The notes beneath the pieces were generated by a model. That model was not told where the DNA came from. It saw only the letters and a program-made list of their open reading frames with translations, and searched no databases. From Alphaproteobacteria bacterium (lineage in GTDB: Bacteria > Pseudomonadota > Alphaproteobacteria > Sphingomonadales > Sphingomonadaceae): a stretch of 24,271 nucleotides of DNA. The stretch spans positions 1 through 24,271 of the forward strand of contig JAGWQR010000352.1 of assembly GCA_028869975.1 (NCBI GenBank), given 5' to 3'. Numbering within the stretch: the first letter of the stretch is position 1; each line of letters opens with the position of its first letter. The position numbers were made by a program, and so were the translations under genes. Of this stretch, positions 1-8,010 are shown one piece after another.

Positions 1-439
1 GCAGCATATGGCGTGGCACCAGATTGGGCGCGAGCGAACTCATTGCCGGGCCGACAAAACCGCGCACAAACCCATGCACCGCTGATCCCGCAAACAGCAT
101 CGGCAGGCTGATCGCGTGCGCCCAGGTTGCACCAGCCAGCCCCGCAATCATGACAAGATCGAGCAGTTGCGCCGCTTGCGCCAGCCGCCGCCGATCAAAC
201 ATATCCGCCGCTAGCCCGGTGAAGGGCGACATCAGGAACAGCGGCAGGAACTGCACCAGCCCGATCAAACCAAGCCGGAGCGACGCCGCGTTGATGCTCA
301 TCCCCTGATCGCGCGCCAGGCCATAGGCCTGCCAGCCAATCACCACCACAACCATGCTCATCGCGCAGACATTGGCGAGCCGCGCTGCCCAAAAGAAGCG
401 AAAATCGGGAAAATGCAGCGGGTGGGTGCGGGTGCTCAC
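1..439 (-). CDS. MFS transporter, N-terminal part (EntS-like exporter family), cut by window edge
   Basis: Read by eye on the minus strand from a GTG at 439; the frame stays open for 146 codons to the window edge, so the C-terminal two thirds are missing. The visible part begins with a short cytoplasmic stretch (HPLHFPDFRFFWAARL). A first hydrophobic helix (CAMSMVVVVIGWQAYGLA) and a second (GLIGLVQFLPLFLMSPFTG) follow. Next comes an MFS motif-A-like loop (GLAADMFDRRRLAQ) and two further hydrophobic segments. The FRFFWAAR start and the loop resemble the enterobactin-exporter-like (MFS_3) branch of inner-membrane drug or siderophore exporters; the substrate cannot be told. The GTG lies 9 bases after the uvrD stop, in the same frame as that TAA, and no ATG is available upstream, so the start is forced. 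No clear Shine-Dalgarno is visible. The gene is probably co-transcribed with uvrD. Confidence 0.75.
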   Translation of the reverse strand, partial: MSTRTHPLHFPDFRFFWAARLANVCAMSMVVVVIGWQAYGLARDQGMSINAASLRLGLIGLVQFLPLFLMSPFTGLAADMFDRRRLAQAAQLLDLVMIAGLAGATWAHAISLPMLFAGSAVHGFVRGFVGPAMSSLAPNLVPRHML

Positions 440-448
440 ATCATGAGT

Positions 449-2620
449 TTAGGCAGGCGCAATGAAACTGTCGAGCACACGTTTTCTTCCAGCCTGTTCA
501 AAATCTATTTCAAGCCGATTGCCGTCAATCTCCGCGATCGTGCCATAGCCGAATTTGGTATGGAACACGCGGCTGCCCGGTGCCACATCGGCGCGCGGCG
601 CTTCCGACCAGCCAGCGGGCTTTGCTGATGAACGGGCCGCGACAGCGCGGATGGGTTGTTGGGAAGACGTGGCCCATCCCATTGTCCCCATTCCCGTCAT
701 TGTTGTATCCTGCCGGATATGCTCGGGGGGCAATTCATCAATGAAGCGCGAGGGGATGCTGCTCGTCCATTGCCCATAGATGCGGCGGTTGGCGGCGTGG
801 AGGATGATGCAGCTTTCGCGCGCGCGGGTGATCGCGACATACGCCAGCCGCCGCTCCTCCTCCAGGCTGGCCAGCCCGCCCTCATCAAGCGCGCGCTGCG
901 ACGGGAACACACCTTCCTCCCAGCCGACCAGAAAGGTCTGCCTGAACTCCAGCCCCTTGGCAGCGTGGATCGTCATCAACGTGACCTTGTCCTCGGCATC
1001 GCGCGCATCATTGTCCATGACGAGGCTGACATGCTCAAGGAAATCGCCAAGCGTGTCATACTCCTCCATCGCGCGCGCGAGTTCGGCGAGATTTTCCATC
1101 CGTCCCGCGCTTTCGGGCGATTTATCCGCCTGAAGCATCGCAGTATAGCCGCATTCATCGAGGATTTGCCGCACCAGATCAGCCGGAGTGAGCGCCTTCG
1201 CCGCATCGCGCCAGCGGGCAATATCGCCGACCAGGCTCCCCAGTGCGCGCCGCGCCTGCGGCGTGAGTTCGTCGCTATCGAGGATGAGCGCGGCGCCGTG
1301 CACCAGCGCGCACCCCTGCCTCCGCGCGAGCATCTGCACGCGCTGCACCGCTTTGTCACCCAGTCCGCGCTTGGGGACATTGATGATCCGCTCGAACGCA
1401 AGGTCATCCGCAGGCTGCTGCACCACGCGCAGGTACGCGAGCGCGTCGCGGATTTCAGCGCGCTCATAAAAGCGGAACCCGCCGATGATGCGATAGGGCG
1501 TGCCCGTAGCGATAAAGCGGTCTTCAAACTCGCGGGTCTGGAATTGCGCACGCACCAGAATCGCGCAATCATTGGCGCGGCCGCCCTCCCGCTGGATGCG
1601 CTCAATTTCATCCGAGACGCGCCGGGCTTCCTCGGCACCGTCCCACACCGCCTCAACCCGCACCTTCTCGCCCGACTGCGCTTCCGTCCACAGCGTTTTG
1701 CCGAGCCGCGTGCCGTTGTGCGCGATCAAGCCGGAGGCCGCCGCGAGAATATGCGGCGTTGAGCGGTAATTCTGTTCCAGCCGGATGATCTTCGCGCCTG
1801 GAAAATCAGCTTCGAACTTGAGGATATTGGCCACCTCCGCCCCACGCCAGCTGTAGATCGACTGGTCATCATCACCCACACAGCAGATATTCTTGCGCGT
1901 CTGCGCGAGCAGCCGCAGGATGAGATACTGCACTATGTTGGTGTCCTGATACTCATCGACCAGAATATATTTGAAGCGCTGCTGGTAGCCCTCCAGCACA
2001 GCGCGCTCGCGCTTCAAAACGTCAAGCCAGTGGAGCAGCAGATCGCCGAAATCACAGGCGTTGAGCGCCTTCAGCCGCGCCTGATAGGCGGCATAGAGCA
2101 CTTGCCCTTTGCCATTGGCGAAGGTGTAACTCTCCTTGGTGTCGAGATCGGCAGGCGAAAGCCCCTTGTTCTTCCAGCGATCGATCAACCCGCCGAGCAG
2201 CCGCGCCGGGAAGCGTTTTTCGTCCAGCCCTTCGGCAATGATGAGTTGCTTCAGGAGCCGCAACTGGTCGTCGGTATCAAGAATGGTGAAGTTCGCTTGG
2301 AGCCCGACCAGTTCGGCATGACGGCGCAGCAGCCTGGCGCCAATGCTGTGAAACGTGCCAAGCCAGGGCATCCCTTCTATCGCATCGCCAACATGCGCGC
2401 GCACCCGCTCGCGCATTTCTGCTGCCGCCTTGTTGGTGAAGGTGAGGCCAAGAATTTCCGAAGGCCAGGCGAGGCGCTGGTTGAGGATGTGCGCAAGCCG
2501 CGCGGTCAACGCCGCCGTCTTGCCGGTGCCAGCACCTGCCAGCATCAGCACCGGGCCTTCGGTCGAGAGCACCGCCTCGCGCTGCGGCGGGTTCAGGCGG
2601 GTGAGGTAAGGCGGCTCCAT
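449..2620 (-). CDS. uvrD: ATP-dependent DNA helicase UvrD/PcrA (helicase II)
   Basis: Superfamily 1A 3'-5' DNA helicase that unwinds DNA in nucleotide excision and mismatch repair. All family motifs are present in order: Q-motif region LNPPQREAV, Walker A AGAGTGKT (residues about 28-35), LTFTNKAAAEMRER (Ia), DEYQDT (II, about residue 222), VGDDDQSIYSWRGA (III), LEQNYRST (IV), MTIHAAKGLEF (V) and RRLAYVAITRARE (VI). The last 40 residues (VFHTKFGYGTIAEIDG and on) match the small Tudor-like C-terminal domain of UvrD/PcrA that binds RNA polymerase. I chose ATG 2620 (723 aa). The alternative ATG at 2644 adds eight residues, but its codons lie inside a perfect 10-bp hairpin, and they match nothing I know in the family. 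Neither start has a good Shine-Dalgarno. The gene lies upstream of the MFS gene in the same orientation. Confidence 0.95.
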   Translation of the reverse strand: MEPPYLTRLNPPQREAVLSTEGPVLMLAGAGTGKTAALTARLAHILNQRLAWPSEILGLTFTNKAAAEMRERVRAHVGDAIEGMPWLGTFHSIGARLLRRHAELVGLQANFTILDTDDQLRLLKQLIIAEGLDEKRFPARLLGGLIDRWKNKGLSPADLDTKESYTFANGKGQVLYAAYQARLKALNACDFGDLLLHWLDVLKRERAVLEGYQQRFKYILVDEYQDTNIVQYLILRLLAQTRKNICCVGDDDQSIYSWRGAEVANILKFEADFPGAKIIRLEQNYRSTPHILAAASGLIAHNGTRLGKTLWTEAQSGEKVRVEAVWDGAEEARRVSDEIERIQREGGRANDCAILVRAQFQTREFEDRFIATGTPYRIIGGFRFYERAEIRDALAYLRVVQQPADDLAFERIINVPKRGLGDKAVQRVQMLARRQGCALVHGAALILDSDELTPQARRALGSLVGDIARWRDAAKALTPADLVRQILDECGYTAMLQADKSPESAGRMENLAELARAMEEYDTLGDFLEHVSLVMDNDARDAEDKVTLMTIHAAKGLEFRQTFLVGWEEGVFPSQRALDEGGLASLEEERRLAYVAITRARESCIILHAANRRIYGQWTSSIPSRFIDELPPEHIRQDTTMTGMGTMGWATSSQQPIRAVAARSSAKPAGWSEAPRADVAPGSRVFHTKFGYGTIAEIDGNRLEIDFEQAGRKRVLDSFIAPA

Positions 2621-2651
2621 AACCAAAGGGGCGGATGTTTCCATCCGCCCC
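2621..2651 (-). terminator. Hairpin with GAAA loop, likely terminator of the TonB receptor gene
   Basis: On the minus strand, arm GGGGCGGATG (2651-2642), loop GAAA (2641-2638) and arm CATCCGCCCC (2637-2628) make a perfect 10-bp, GC-rich stem closed by a GNRA tetraloop. It is followed by the weak T-rich run TTTGGTT. It sits about 43 bases after the stop of the TonB receptor and directly before the preferred uvrD ATG, so it probably ends the receptor transcript. The poor T-tract means partial read-through into uvrD is possible. Confidence 0.6.
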
Positions 2652-2693
2652 GGTTAGGCGGGCACCCGTTCTGGTGCAAGCCTGTTCCGCCGA

Positions 2694-5249
2694 TCAGAAG
2701 CTTTTGCGGATGGTCACACCCCAGGTGCGCGGGGCACTCGGATAGCCCGAATAGCTGCCGGACTGGAGCACCGTCGGGAAGGCGCTGATCAGGTAAACCT
2801 GGTTGGTCAGGTTGCGCACCCAGAGATTGACCGTAAGCTTATAGGGCGTATCCAGCCCGATCGAGCCGTTCAACTGGCTGACAAAATAGGTGCCGAAATT
2901 TGTTGTACCGACAGAAACCGGCGTCGTGTCATCAATGCTGGTCCGGCTCGAATAATCCCATTCACCCCGGATATAGCCACTATAGCCGCCGCCCAAGGGT
3001 TGCGACCAGGTGGCCGAGGTGGTTGTGCTCCACTCCGGAATACCGCCGGGGCGCATACCGGACAGATCCACCGTCCCGTTCACACAATTCTGTGTTGCAG
3101 ACCCATTGCAGGGGCCGAGCGGGTAGCTGTTATAGACGGCATCAAGATAGGAGAGGTTGAAACCAAGCGTTAGCGGTTTGAAAGGATTATACACCCCGTC
3201 AAACTCAACGCCTTTTACAGTCTCTTTGGGTGCATTGGTCAGAAAATAGCCCGCGCCGATAAAAGAGTTGGTTTGAAAATTATGGGCTATTTCGTCAAAC
3301 ACAGTCAGGTTGGCATAGCCACGGTGAAATTTGGTCTTCAGCCCGATCTCATAGACATCGATGTTTTCAGGCAAATCAAAGCGACCGATGCCCCCTGCCG
3401 TGACAGGGCGGCTGTCGGAAGACAAGTTGGCCGAGCCTGCTTTCCAGCCTGTGGCATAACTGGCGTAAAGATTGACATTGTGAGATATTTCATAGGTTGC
3501 ACGCGCCGTATAAGTGGCCTTGCCGCCATCCAGAATGCCTGATTCTGTTGCGTTGGGAATGTTGACCGGGCCATGGTTGGCGGTGTTGGCATAGAAGGGC
3601 TGGATTCCCGCAAGGCCAGCACTCAACGCCGCAAACTGTGCCGCCTGTGTCGGTGTCATCAGTCCGGCGGGCAGCAGTACGCCTTGAGCAAAGCCATTGA
3701 CCGCTGTAAAATTGGTCGCAGAAAACTGGTCGGAAAGCACGACATTGGAGTTTACGGCCTTGCGGTCATGGGCATAGGCGATGCCGCCGGTCAGGGTCAG
3801 ATGCGGCAGCGGCTTCCAGTCGGCCTGTCCGAAGATTGAATAGGATTCATCCGTCATGCCCCAGGCGTCCTGAATGGCCTGACCGGGCGCGAAAAACGTC
3901 TGGCCAGGAAATACAGTGGGGATCATCCGCAGCGCATTCGCCTGATAGGCTTGCGTGACCGCTTCCGCCTGCGCCAGATAATCGGGCACCGGGCTGGCCG
4001 CGAGCACATTTGCGCAGGCGGCATAGTTATTGCCCGTCTGCTGCAGGCAGCCATTGTAGAATATCGAGGCATTCACAAAATTGCGCGCATCCTTGCCATA
4101 GGAAATATCGCGCGTGGTGTTGACATCCTCATGCTCGTAAAAGCCGCCGATCAGCCAGGTGAGCGGGCCTTTGTCGGGGGAGGTAATGCGGAATTCCTGC
4201 GTGAATGTCTTCAGCCGGTCATGCACCTGATTGCTGAACAGATCCTCCGAACTGAAATCAATGTCCTGATTGGTGTCATTCTGCGTCGTGCGATAGGCGG
4301 TGATCGAGGTCAGCTTGATGCCCGAGCCGCCAAGATTATAATCAATTTTACCGGAAATGCCCTGGTTTCTGATCAGGTTCGTCGGATCGAAATTATAGAC
4401 GACCTGGTGTGTGGATATATCCTGCGGACCGCTGACCTGCCCGCCTATCTTCTGGATGGCCGCCGAAGCTGGGCCATTGAAGATGTTGACCACACCGCAG
4501 CAGATTTCATTGATGTGGCTGTAATCGGCAATAATGCGGATTTTGAGATCATCACTGGGCTTGATGAGCAGGTCGCCGCGCACCTGATACCGGTTGCGGT
4601 TGTTGACGGTACCACCGGTCACAATATCGTTGAAATAGCCATCGCGCTGCTCGACACTGCCGGAAACGCGCAGCGCCACTTTGTCGCCAATCGGCGCGTT
4701 GATAAGTGCCTTGGTCAGGATTTCTCCATAATTGCCAATGGTTGCCTCGGCAACGCCACCCCAATGGTTCAGTTCGGGTTCTTTCGTGGTGATGCTGATC
4801 GCACCAACCGACACATTCTTGCCGAACAGGGTCGATTGCGGGCCGCGCAGCACCTCGATGCGTTCGACATCCGGCAGATCATCGAGCGAGGAAATTGAAC
4901 GCGAGCGGTAAACACCATCGACAAACAGGCCAACAGCATTTTCCAGCCCAAGATTGCCGTTACCATCGGCAAAGCCACGAATCTGGAATTGGGTCTGGCT
5001 GGTGTTGTTAAGCTGGATAACCTTGAGCGACGGCACCACACTCTGCAAATCGATCAAATCGACGATCTGAGCTTTCTGGATTGTATCAGCGTTGGTCACG
5101 GATACAGAAATGGGTACGCTTTGCAGACTCTGGTCACGTTTGGCAGCGGTAACGATAATATCGCCATTATCCGTCGCGTTCTGTGCATGAAGCATGCTTG
5201 CCGCGCCCATGGCCAAAACACTCGTACCAAGTAGCTTTTTGAAAGGCAT
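2694..5249 (-). CDS. TonB-dependent outer-membrane receptor
   Basis: An 851-residue outer-membrane beta-barrel receptor for TonB/ExbBD-powered uptake of a large or scarce nutrient. The start at 5249 is fixed by the signal peptide MPFKKLLGTSVLAMGAASML ending near HAQ and by a good AGGAG Shine-Dalgarno 8 bases upstream; the frame extends further upstream, but that stretch is not signal-like. A TonB-box-like DIIVTAAKR follows, then the plug domain (about 45-170, with VEVLRGPQSTLFGKN-type residues, here IEVLRGPQSTLFGKN) and a long barrel. The barrel contains ICCGVVN, common in sphingomonad receptors, and ends in a terminal Phe (VTIRKSF), as outer-membrane proteins usually do. No sugar, siderophore or cobalamin genes lie beside it, so the substrate is unknown. 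The gene is visibly less GC-rich than its neighbours. Confidence 0.93.
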   Translation of the reverse strand: MPFKKLLGTSVLAMGAASMLHAQNATDNGDIIVTAAKRDQSLQSVPISVSVTNADTIQKAQIVDLIDLQSVVPSLKVIQLNNTSQTQFQIRGFADGNGNLGLENAVGLFVDGVYRSRSISSLDDLPDVERIEVLRGPQSTLFGKNVSVGAISITTKEPELNHWGGVAEATIGNYGEILTKALINAPIGDKVALRVSGSVEQRDGYFNDIVTGGTVNNRNRYQVRGDLLIKPSDDLKIRIIADYSHINEICCGVVNIFNGPASAAIQKIGGQVSGPQDISTHQVVYNFDPTNLIRNQGISGKIDYNLGGSGIKLTSITAYRTTQNDTNQDIDFSSEDLFSNQVHDRLKTFTQEFRITSPDKGPLTWLIGGFYEHEDVNTTRDISYGKDARNFVNASIFYNGCLQQTGNNYAACANVLAASPVPDYLAQAEAVTQAYQANALRMIPTVFPGQTFFAPGQAIQDAWGMTDESYSIFGQADWKPLPHLTLTGGIAYAHDRKAVNSNVVLSDQFSATNFTAVNGFAQGVLLPAGLMTPTQAAQFAALSAGLAGIQPFYANTANHGPVNIPNATESGILDGGKATYTARATYEISHNVNLYASYATGWKAGSANLSSDSRPVTAGGIGRFDLPENIDVYEIGLKTKFHRGYANLTVFDEIAHNFQTNSFIGAGYFLTNAPKETVKGVEFDGVYNPFKPLTLGFNLSYLDAVYNSYPLGPCNGSATQNCVNGTVDLSGMRPGGIPEWSTTTSATWSQPLGGGYSGYIRGEWDYSSRTSIDDTTPVSVGTTNFGTYFVSQLNGSIGLDTPYKLTVNLWVRNLTNQVYLISAFPTVLQSGSYSGYPSAPRTWGVTIRKSF

Positions 5250-5300
5250 ATTGTCTCTCCTGTCCCCATAATATCTTGGCGCTGACCGCCCGTTGATTGA

Positions 5301-5329
5301 ATAGTGCCGTGTTTTGTGCATAGGGTCAA
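5301..5329 (-). promoter_or_regulatory. Candidate promoter of the TonB receptor gene
   Basis: On the minus strand TTGACC (5329-5324) is followed after 17 bases by CACTAT (5306-5301). The -35 is near consensus and the -10 is poor. The predicted transcript would have a leader of about 45 bases before the ATG at 5249. This is an eye match only; the same 170-base gap must also hold the folE promoter. Confidence 0.35.
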
Positions 5330-5419
5330 CGCTTGCCACGGCCATGACTACTTACATTAATGAAAACAGGAACGATTTCAGGGCTGGTGTGGCGCATTTA
5401 CATCAGCTAAGCACAACCC

Positions 5420-6019
5420 ATGTCATGCAATGATGATCTAGGCGGCGATGAAGAGGCGCTCATCCCCGATGAAATTCTGGCCGCTATCCGCGCGCTGATC
5501 GCCTGGGCGGGAGATGATCCCTCCCGCGAAGGTCTGCGCGATACGCCCAAGCGCGTCGCCAAGGCGTGGCAGGAGTATTGCCAGGGCTATGGCGAAGACC
5601 CGGCCGATCATCTTGAACGCACCTTCGAAGAAGTCGGCGGTTATGATAATCTCGTGCTCTTGAAGGATATTCCGTTCCAGTCGCATTGCGAGCATCATAT
5701 GGCGCCAATCATCGGCAAGGCGCACATCGCCTATATGCCCAGGGAGCGCGTCGTCGGCATTTCCAAGCTTGCGCGCGTGCTGAATGGTTATGCGCGCCGC
5801 TTGCAAGTGCAGGAGCGACTGACGGCAGAGGTTGCGCAGTGCATCTGGCAGCATTTGAAGCCGCATGGTGTGGCGGTGGTGATCGAGGCGACGCACGGCT
5901 GCATGACCGGGCGCGGCGTGCGCACACCGGGCGTGGCGATGACCACCTCACACCTGCTCGGCTGCTTCCTCGATGATCCGCGCAGCCGCAAGGAAGTCAT
6001 GGACTTGATGGGATATTGA
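5420..6019 (+). CDS. folE: GTP cyclohydrolase I (FolE)
   Basis: Converts GTP to 7,8-dihydroneopterin triphosphate and formate, the entry step of tetrahydrofolate and pterin synthesis in the cytoplasm. The 199-residue length is normal for the class IA enzyme. N-terminal DPSREGLRDTPKRVAKAW is the family helix. SHCEHHMAPIIGKAHIAYMP carries zinc ligands Cys90 and His93 plus catalytic His92. ISKLARVLNGYARRLQVQER is the GTP-binding signature, and THGCMTGRGV holds catalytic His159 and the third zinc ligand Cys161. These residues keep a constant offset of 20 from E. coli Cys110/His113/Cys181. The start at 5420 is the only Met before the conserved core; the Shine-Dalgarno is weak. The stop TGA runs straight into the GAGG ribosome site of the next gene, so the pair is likely one transcript. 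Confidence 0.96.
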   Translation: MSCNDDLGGDEEALIPDEILAAIRALIAWAGDDPSREGLRDTPKRVAKAWQEYCQGYGEDPADHLERTFEEVGGYDNLVLLKDIPFQSHCEHHMAPIIGKAHIAYMPRERVVGISKLARVLNGYARRLQVQERLTAEVAQCIWQHLKPHGVAVVIEATHGCMTGRGVRTPGVAMTTSHLLGCFLDDPRSRKEVMDLMGY

Positions 6020-6026
6020 GGAACAT

Positions 6027-6647
6027 ATGCAGGTAGCAGTCCTCACATTCGATGGCTTTAATGAACTCGATTCGTTCATCGCCGCCGCGTTACTCAACCG
6101 GCTGAAGCACAAAGGCTGGGCCGCGCATATCACTTCGCCATCTGAAGTTGTGACATCGATGAATGGCGTGACCATTCAAAGGCAGCGGCCTCTTGAATTT
6201 GCACGCGAGGCCGATGCGGTACTGATCGGCAGCGGGATCAAAACGCGCGAAATCGCTGCCGATCCTCACATGATGGCGCGTATCAGACTTGATCCGACTT
6301 CCCAGCTTATCGGCGCGCAATGTTCGGGCACTTTGTTGCTGGCCAAACTCGGGCTGATCGGCAATCTGCCCGCCTGCACCGATCTGACAACCAAGCCTTG
6401 GGTGGTCGAAGCGGGGGTGACGGTGCTCGACACGCCATTTGTTGCGCATGGCAACGTGGCGACGGCGGGCGGCTGCCTCGCATCACAATATCTCGCCACC
6501 TGGATGATCGCGCGCCGCGCCAGCCTCGCTGATGCGGAGGACGCTATCCGTTATGTTGCGCCTGTTGGTGAGAAAGATGCTTATGTCGCGCGCGCACTTG
6601 CAGCGGTAGCGCCCTTTTTGCCAGTGGCGACGCCAATGGCAGCTTGA
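6027..6647 (+). CDS. DJ-1/PfpI family protein
   Basis: A 206-residue single-domain member of the DJ-1/PfpI (class I glutamine amidotransferase-like) superfamily. MQVAVLTFDGFNELD gives the first strand and the conserved acidic position (Glu13). ADAVLIGSG is the central strand, and IGAQCSGTLLLAKLGL is the nucleophile elbow with the reactive Cys99. A later HGNVATAGGCLASQYLATW stretch carries the GG and an extra Cys. Family members include isocyanide hydratases, deglycase-like proteins, chaperones and peptidases; the sequence alone does not decide which. The start has a GAGG Shine-Dalgarno 5 bases upstream that overlaps the folE stop, 7 bases after folE. This implies coupling with folE, and a role in pterin or stress metabolism is only a guess. 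Confidence 0.85.
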   Translation: MQVAVLTFDGFNELDSFIAAALLNRLKHKGWAAHITSPSEVVTSMNGVTIQRQRPLEFAREADAVLIGSGIKTREIAADPHMMARIRLDPTSQLIGAQCSGTLLLAKLGLIGNLPACTDLTTKPWVVEAGVTVLDTPFVAHGNVATAGGCLASQYLATWMIARRASLADAEDAIRYVAPVGEKDAYVARALAAVAPFLPVATPMAA

Positions 6648-6668
6648 GCGCCGGTGTCGCGATGCTAA

Positions 6669-6705
6669 CAAAAAACCCCGCCGTTTGACGGGCGGGGTTC
6701 TTGTT
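6669..6705. terminator. Bidirectional rho-independent terminator
   Basis: AACCCCGCC (6674-6682) pairs with GGCGGGGTT (6691-6699) across an 8-base loop. An A-run lies on the left (minus-strand TTTTTTG) and TTCTTGTTC on the right. It lies between the convergent ends of folE/PfpI-like (plus) and rplI (minus) and can stop both; the minus-strand U-tract is the stronger. Confidence 0.88.
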
Positions 6706-6724
6706 CAGCTTAAGGCACCAAGGC

Positions 6725-7321
6725 TTATTCCGCCTTGGCTTCTTCCGCAACCGTGGCGTCCTCGATGATTTGGCCCGGTTCCATATTCGGGTCATAATCC
6801 TCGGTAAAGCCGGCGCTGTCGCGCTCGAAGCTGCTCGCCGCAACATCCACGCCCTGCGCCTGCAACGCAGCCTCTTCGGGCGAACGCGCAACATTGACTT
6901 TAATCGTCACGCTGACTTCCGGATGGAGCACCACGCGCACATCATAAATGCCGATGGTCTTGATCGGGTGCGCAAGCGCAATCGCCTGCTTGTGGACATG
7001 CGCACCGTCGGCGGTCAACGCTTCCGCAATGTCGCGCACCGCGACCGAACCATAAAGCTGGCCGGAATTTGACGACTGGCGGATGAGGATGATCGTCTTG
7101 CCTTCAATGCCCGCCGCGTCATTTTCGGCATGGGTGCGCTTGGCGGCGTTGTCGGCGATGATCGCGTCCTTCTTCGCTTCAAACAGTTTGCGGTTGGCAT
7201 CATTGGCGCGCAGCGCCTTGTTGCGCGGCAGCAGGAAGTTGCGGGCAAAGCCGTTCTTCACTGTCACGACATCGCCAATATGGCCCAATTTCTCGATGCG
7301 TTCGAGCAGGATAACGTCCAT
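6725..7321 (-). CDS. rplI: 50S ribosomal protein L9
   Basis: Structural protein of the large ribosomal subunit that binds 23S rRNA near the L1 stalk and helps keep reading frame. The N-terminal domain is textbook (MDVILLERIEKLGHIGDVV, then VKNGFARNFLLPRNKALRA). A connecting helix and a C-terminal domain follow, with GSVAVRDIAEAL and IYDVRVVLHPEVSVTIKVNV. At 198 residues it is about 50 longer than the E. coli protein. The extra part is an acidic, probably disordered tail after about residue 150 (for example EDYDPNMEPGQIIEDATVAE); tails of this kind occur in alphaproteobacteria. The ATG at 7321 has a strong AAGGGAGG Shine-Dalgarno. It is the last gene of rpsF-rpsR-rplI, 12 bases after rpsR, and is followed by the terminator. 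Confidence 0.97.
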   Translation of the reverse strand: MDVILLERIEKLGHIGDVVTVKNGFARNFLLPRNKALRANDANRKLFEAKKDAIIADNAAKRTHAENDAAGIEGKTIILIRQSSNSGQLYGSVAVRDIAEALTADGAHVHKQAIALAHPIKTIGIYDVRVVLHPEVSVTIKVNVARSPEEAALQAQGVDVAASSFERDSAGFTEDYDPNMEPGQIIEDATVAEEAKAE

Positions 7322-7333
7322 GGTCGGCCTCCC

Positions 7334-7558
7334 TTAGCGTGTGAGGTAAGGCAGCAGCGCCAGATGGCGTGCGCGCTTGATGGCTTGGGAAAGTTCACGC
7401 TGCTTGGCGGCGGAAACCGCAGTGATACGCGAGGGGACAATTTTTCCGCGCTCGGAAATAAAGCCTTGCAGCAGCTTGATGTCTTTATAATCGATTTTCG
7501 GCGCATTCCGGCCCGAGAAGGGGCAGGTTTTCTTGCGACGGGTAAAGGTTCTGGCCAT
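7334..7558 (-). CDS. rpsR: 30S ribosomal protein S18
   Basis: A 74-residue small-subunit protein that forms a heterodimer with S6 on the 16S rRNA platform. MARTFTRRKKTCPFSGRNA, IDYKDIKLLQGFISERGKI and KQRELSQAIKRARHLALLPY are the standard S18 sequence. I start at 7558 (MARTF); the frame extends four codons upstream (MSAP) into the rpsF spacer, but that is not family-like. It begins 8 bases after the rpsF stop with only a weak ribosome site, consistent with translational coupling. The single Cys in the zinc-like CPF position is retained. Confidence 0.97.
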   Translation of the reverse strand: MARTFTRRKKTCPFSGRNAPKIDYKDIKLLQGFISERGKIVPSRITAVSAAKQRELSQAIKRARHLALLPYLTR

Positions 7559-7566
7559 GGGTGCGC

Positions 7567-7992
7567 TCACTCGCTGTCTATAGTTTCAAGGTCTAGGGCG
7601 GATTCATCCGTCATGCTGGCTTCGCGGATTTCGCGCAGTTCGCGTTGCTCTTTGGAGATTTTGAGCTTCTCGTTGCGCCGCATCAGCACGCTCGGGCCGT
7701 CTTCAAGGGCGTCGATCCGGATTGTCATGTAGCGCAGTACATCTTCATTGATCTGAATCTGCCGCTCAAGCTCGGCGACAACCTGGCCGGGCGCCTCAAA
7801 GTTGAGCAGCACATAATGCGCCTTGCGATTTTTCTGGATTTTGTAAGCGAGCGTGCGCAGCGGCCAGATTTCTGTCTTGGAGATGGTGCCGCCATGCTGC
7901 ACGATGATCTGGGTTGCGGTGGCAGCCAGCGCCTCAACCTGCGCATGCGCCAAATCCTGGCGCGCGAGAAAAACATGCTCGTAAAGAGCCAT
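7567..7992 (-). CDS. rpsF: 30S ribosomal protein S6
   Basis: A 141-residue ribosomal protein that pairs with S18. MALYEHVFLARQDLAHAQVE, HGGTISKTEIWPLRTLAYKI, KNRKAHYVLLNFEAP and INEDVLRYMTIRIDALE are the S6 ferredoxin-like fold in order. A charged tail follows (RRNEKLKISKEQ, then an acidic end) that is longer than in compact S6 proteins. The chosen start is ATG 7992, which begins with the conserved ALYEHVFL strand. An ATG two codons upstream (7998) sits closer to the AAAGG ribosome site and is a fair alternative. It is the first gene of the operon, with a structured leader upstream; no priB is present between rpsF and rpsR, as is usual in alphaproteobacteria. Confidence 0.96.
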   Translation of the reverse strand: MALYEHVFLARQDLAHAQVEALAATATQIIVQHGGTISKTEIWPLRTLAYKIQKNRKAHYVLLNFEAPGQVVAELERQIQINEDVLRYMTIRIDALEDGPSVLMRRNEKLKISKEQRELREIREASMTDESALDLETIDSE

Positions 7993-8010
7993 AATCATTA
8001 TACCTTTCCG

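Noticed and set aside
656..1762. 368-aa plus-strand frame opposite uvrD
   Set aside because: It is a shadow of the helicase in a GC-rich gene: no ribosome site, no family-like motifs, and the opposite strand carries every SF1 motif.
3951..4898. 315-aa plus-strand frame opposite the TonB receptor
   Set aside because: Antisense shadow; composition is irregular with no recognisable domain, while the minus strand encodes a clear receptor.
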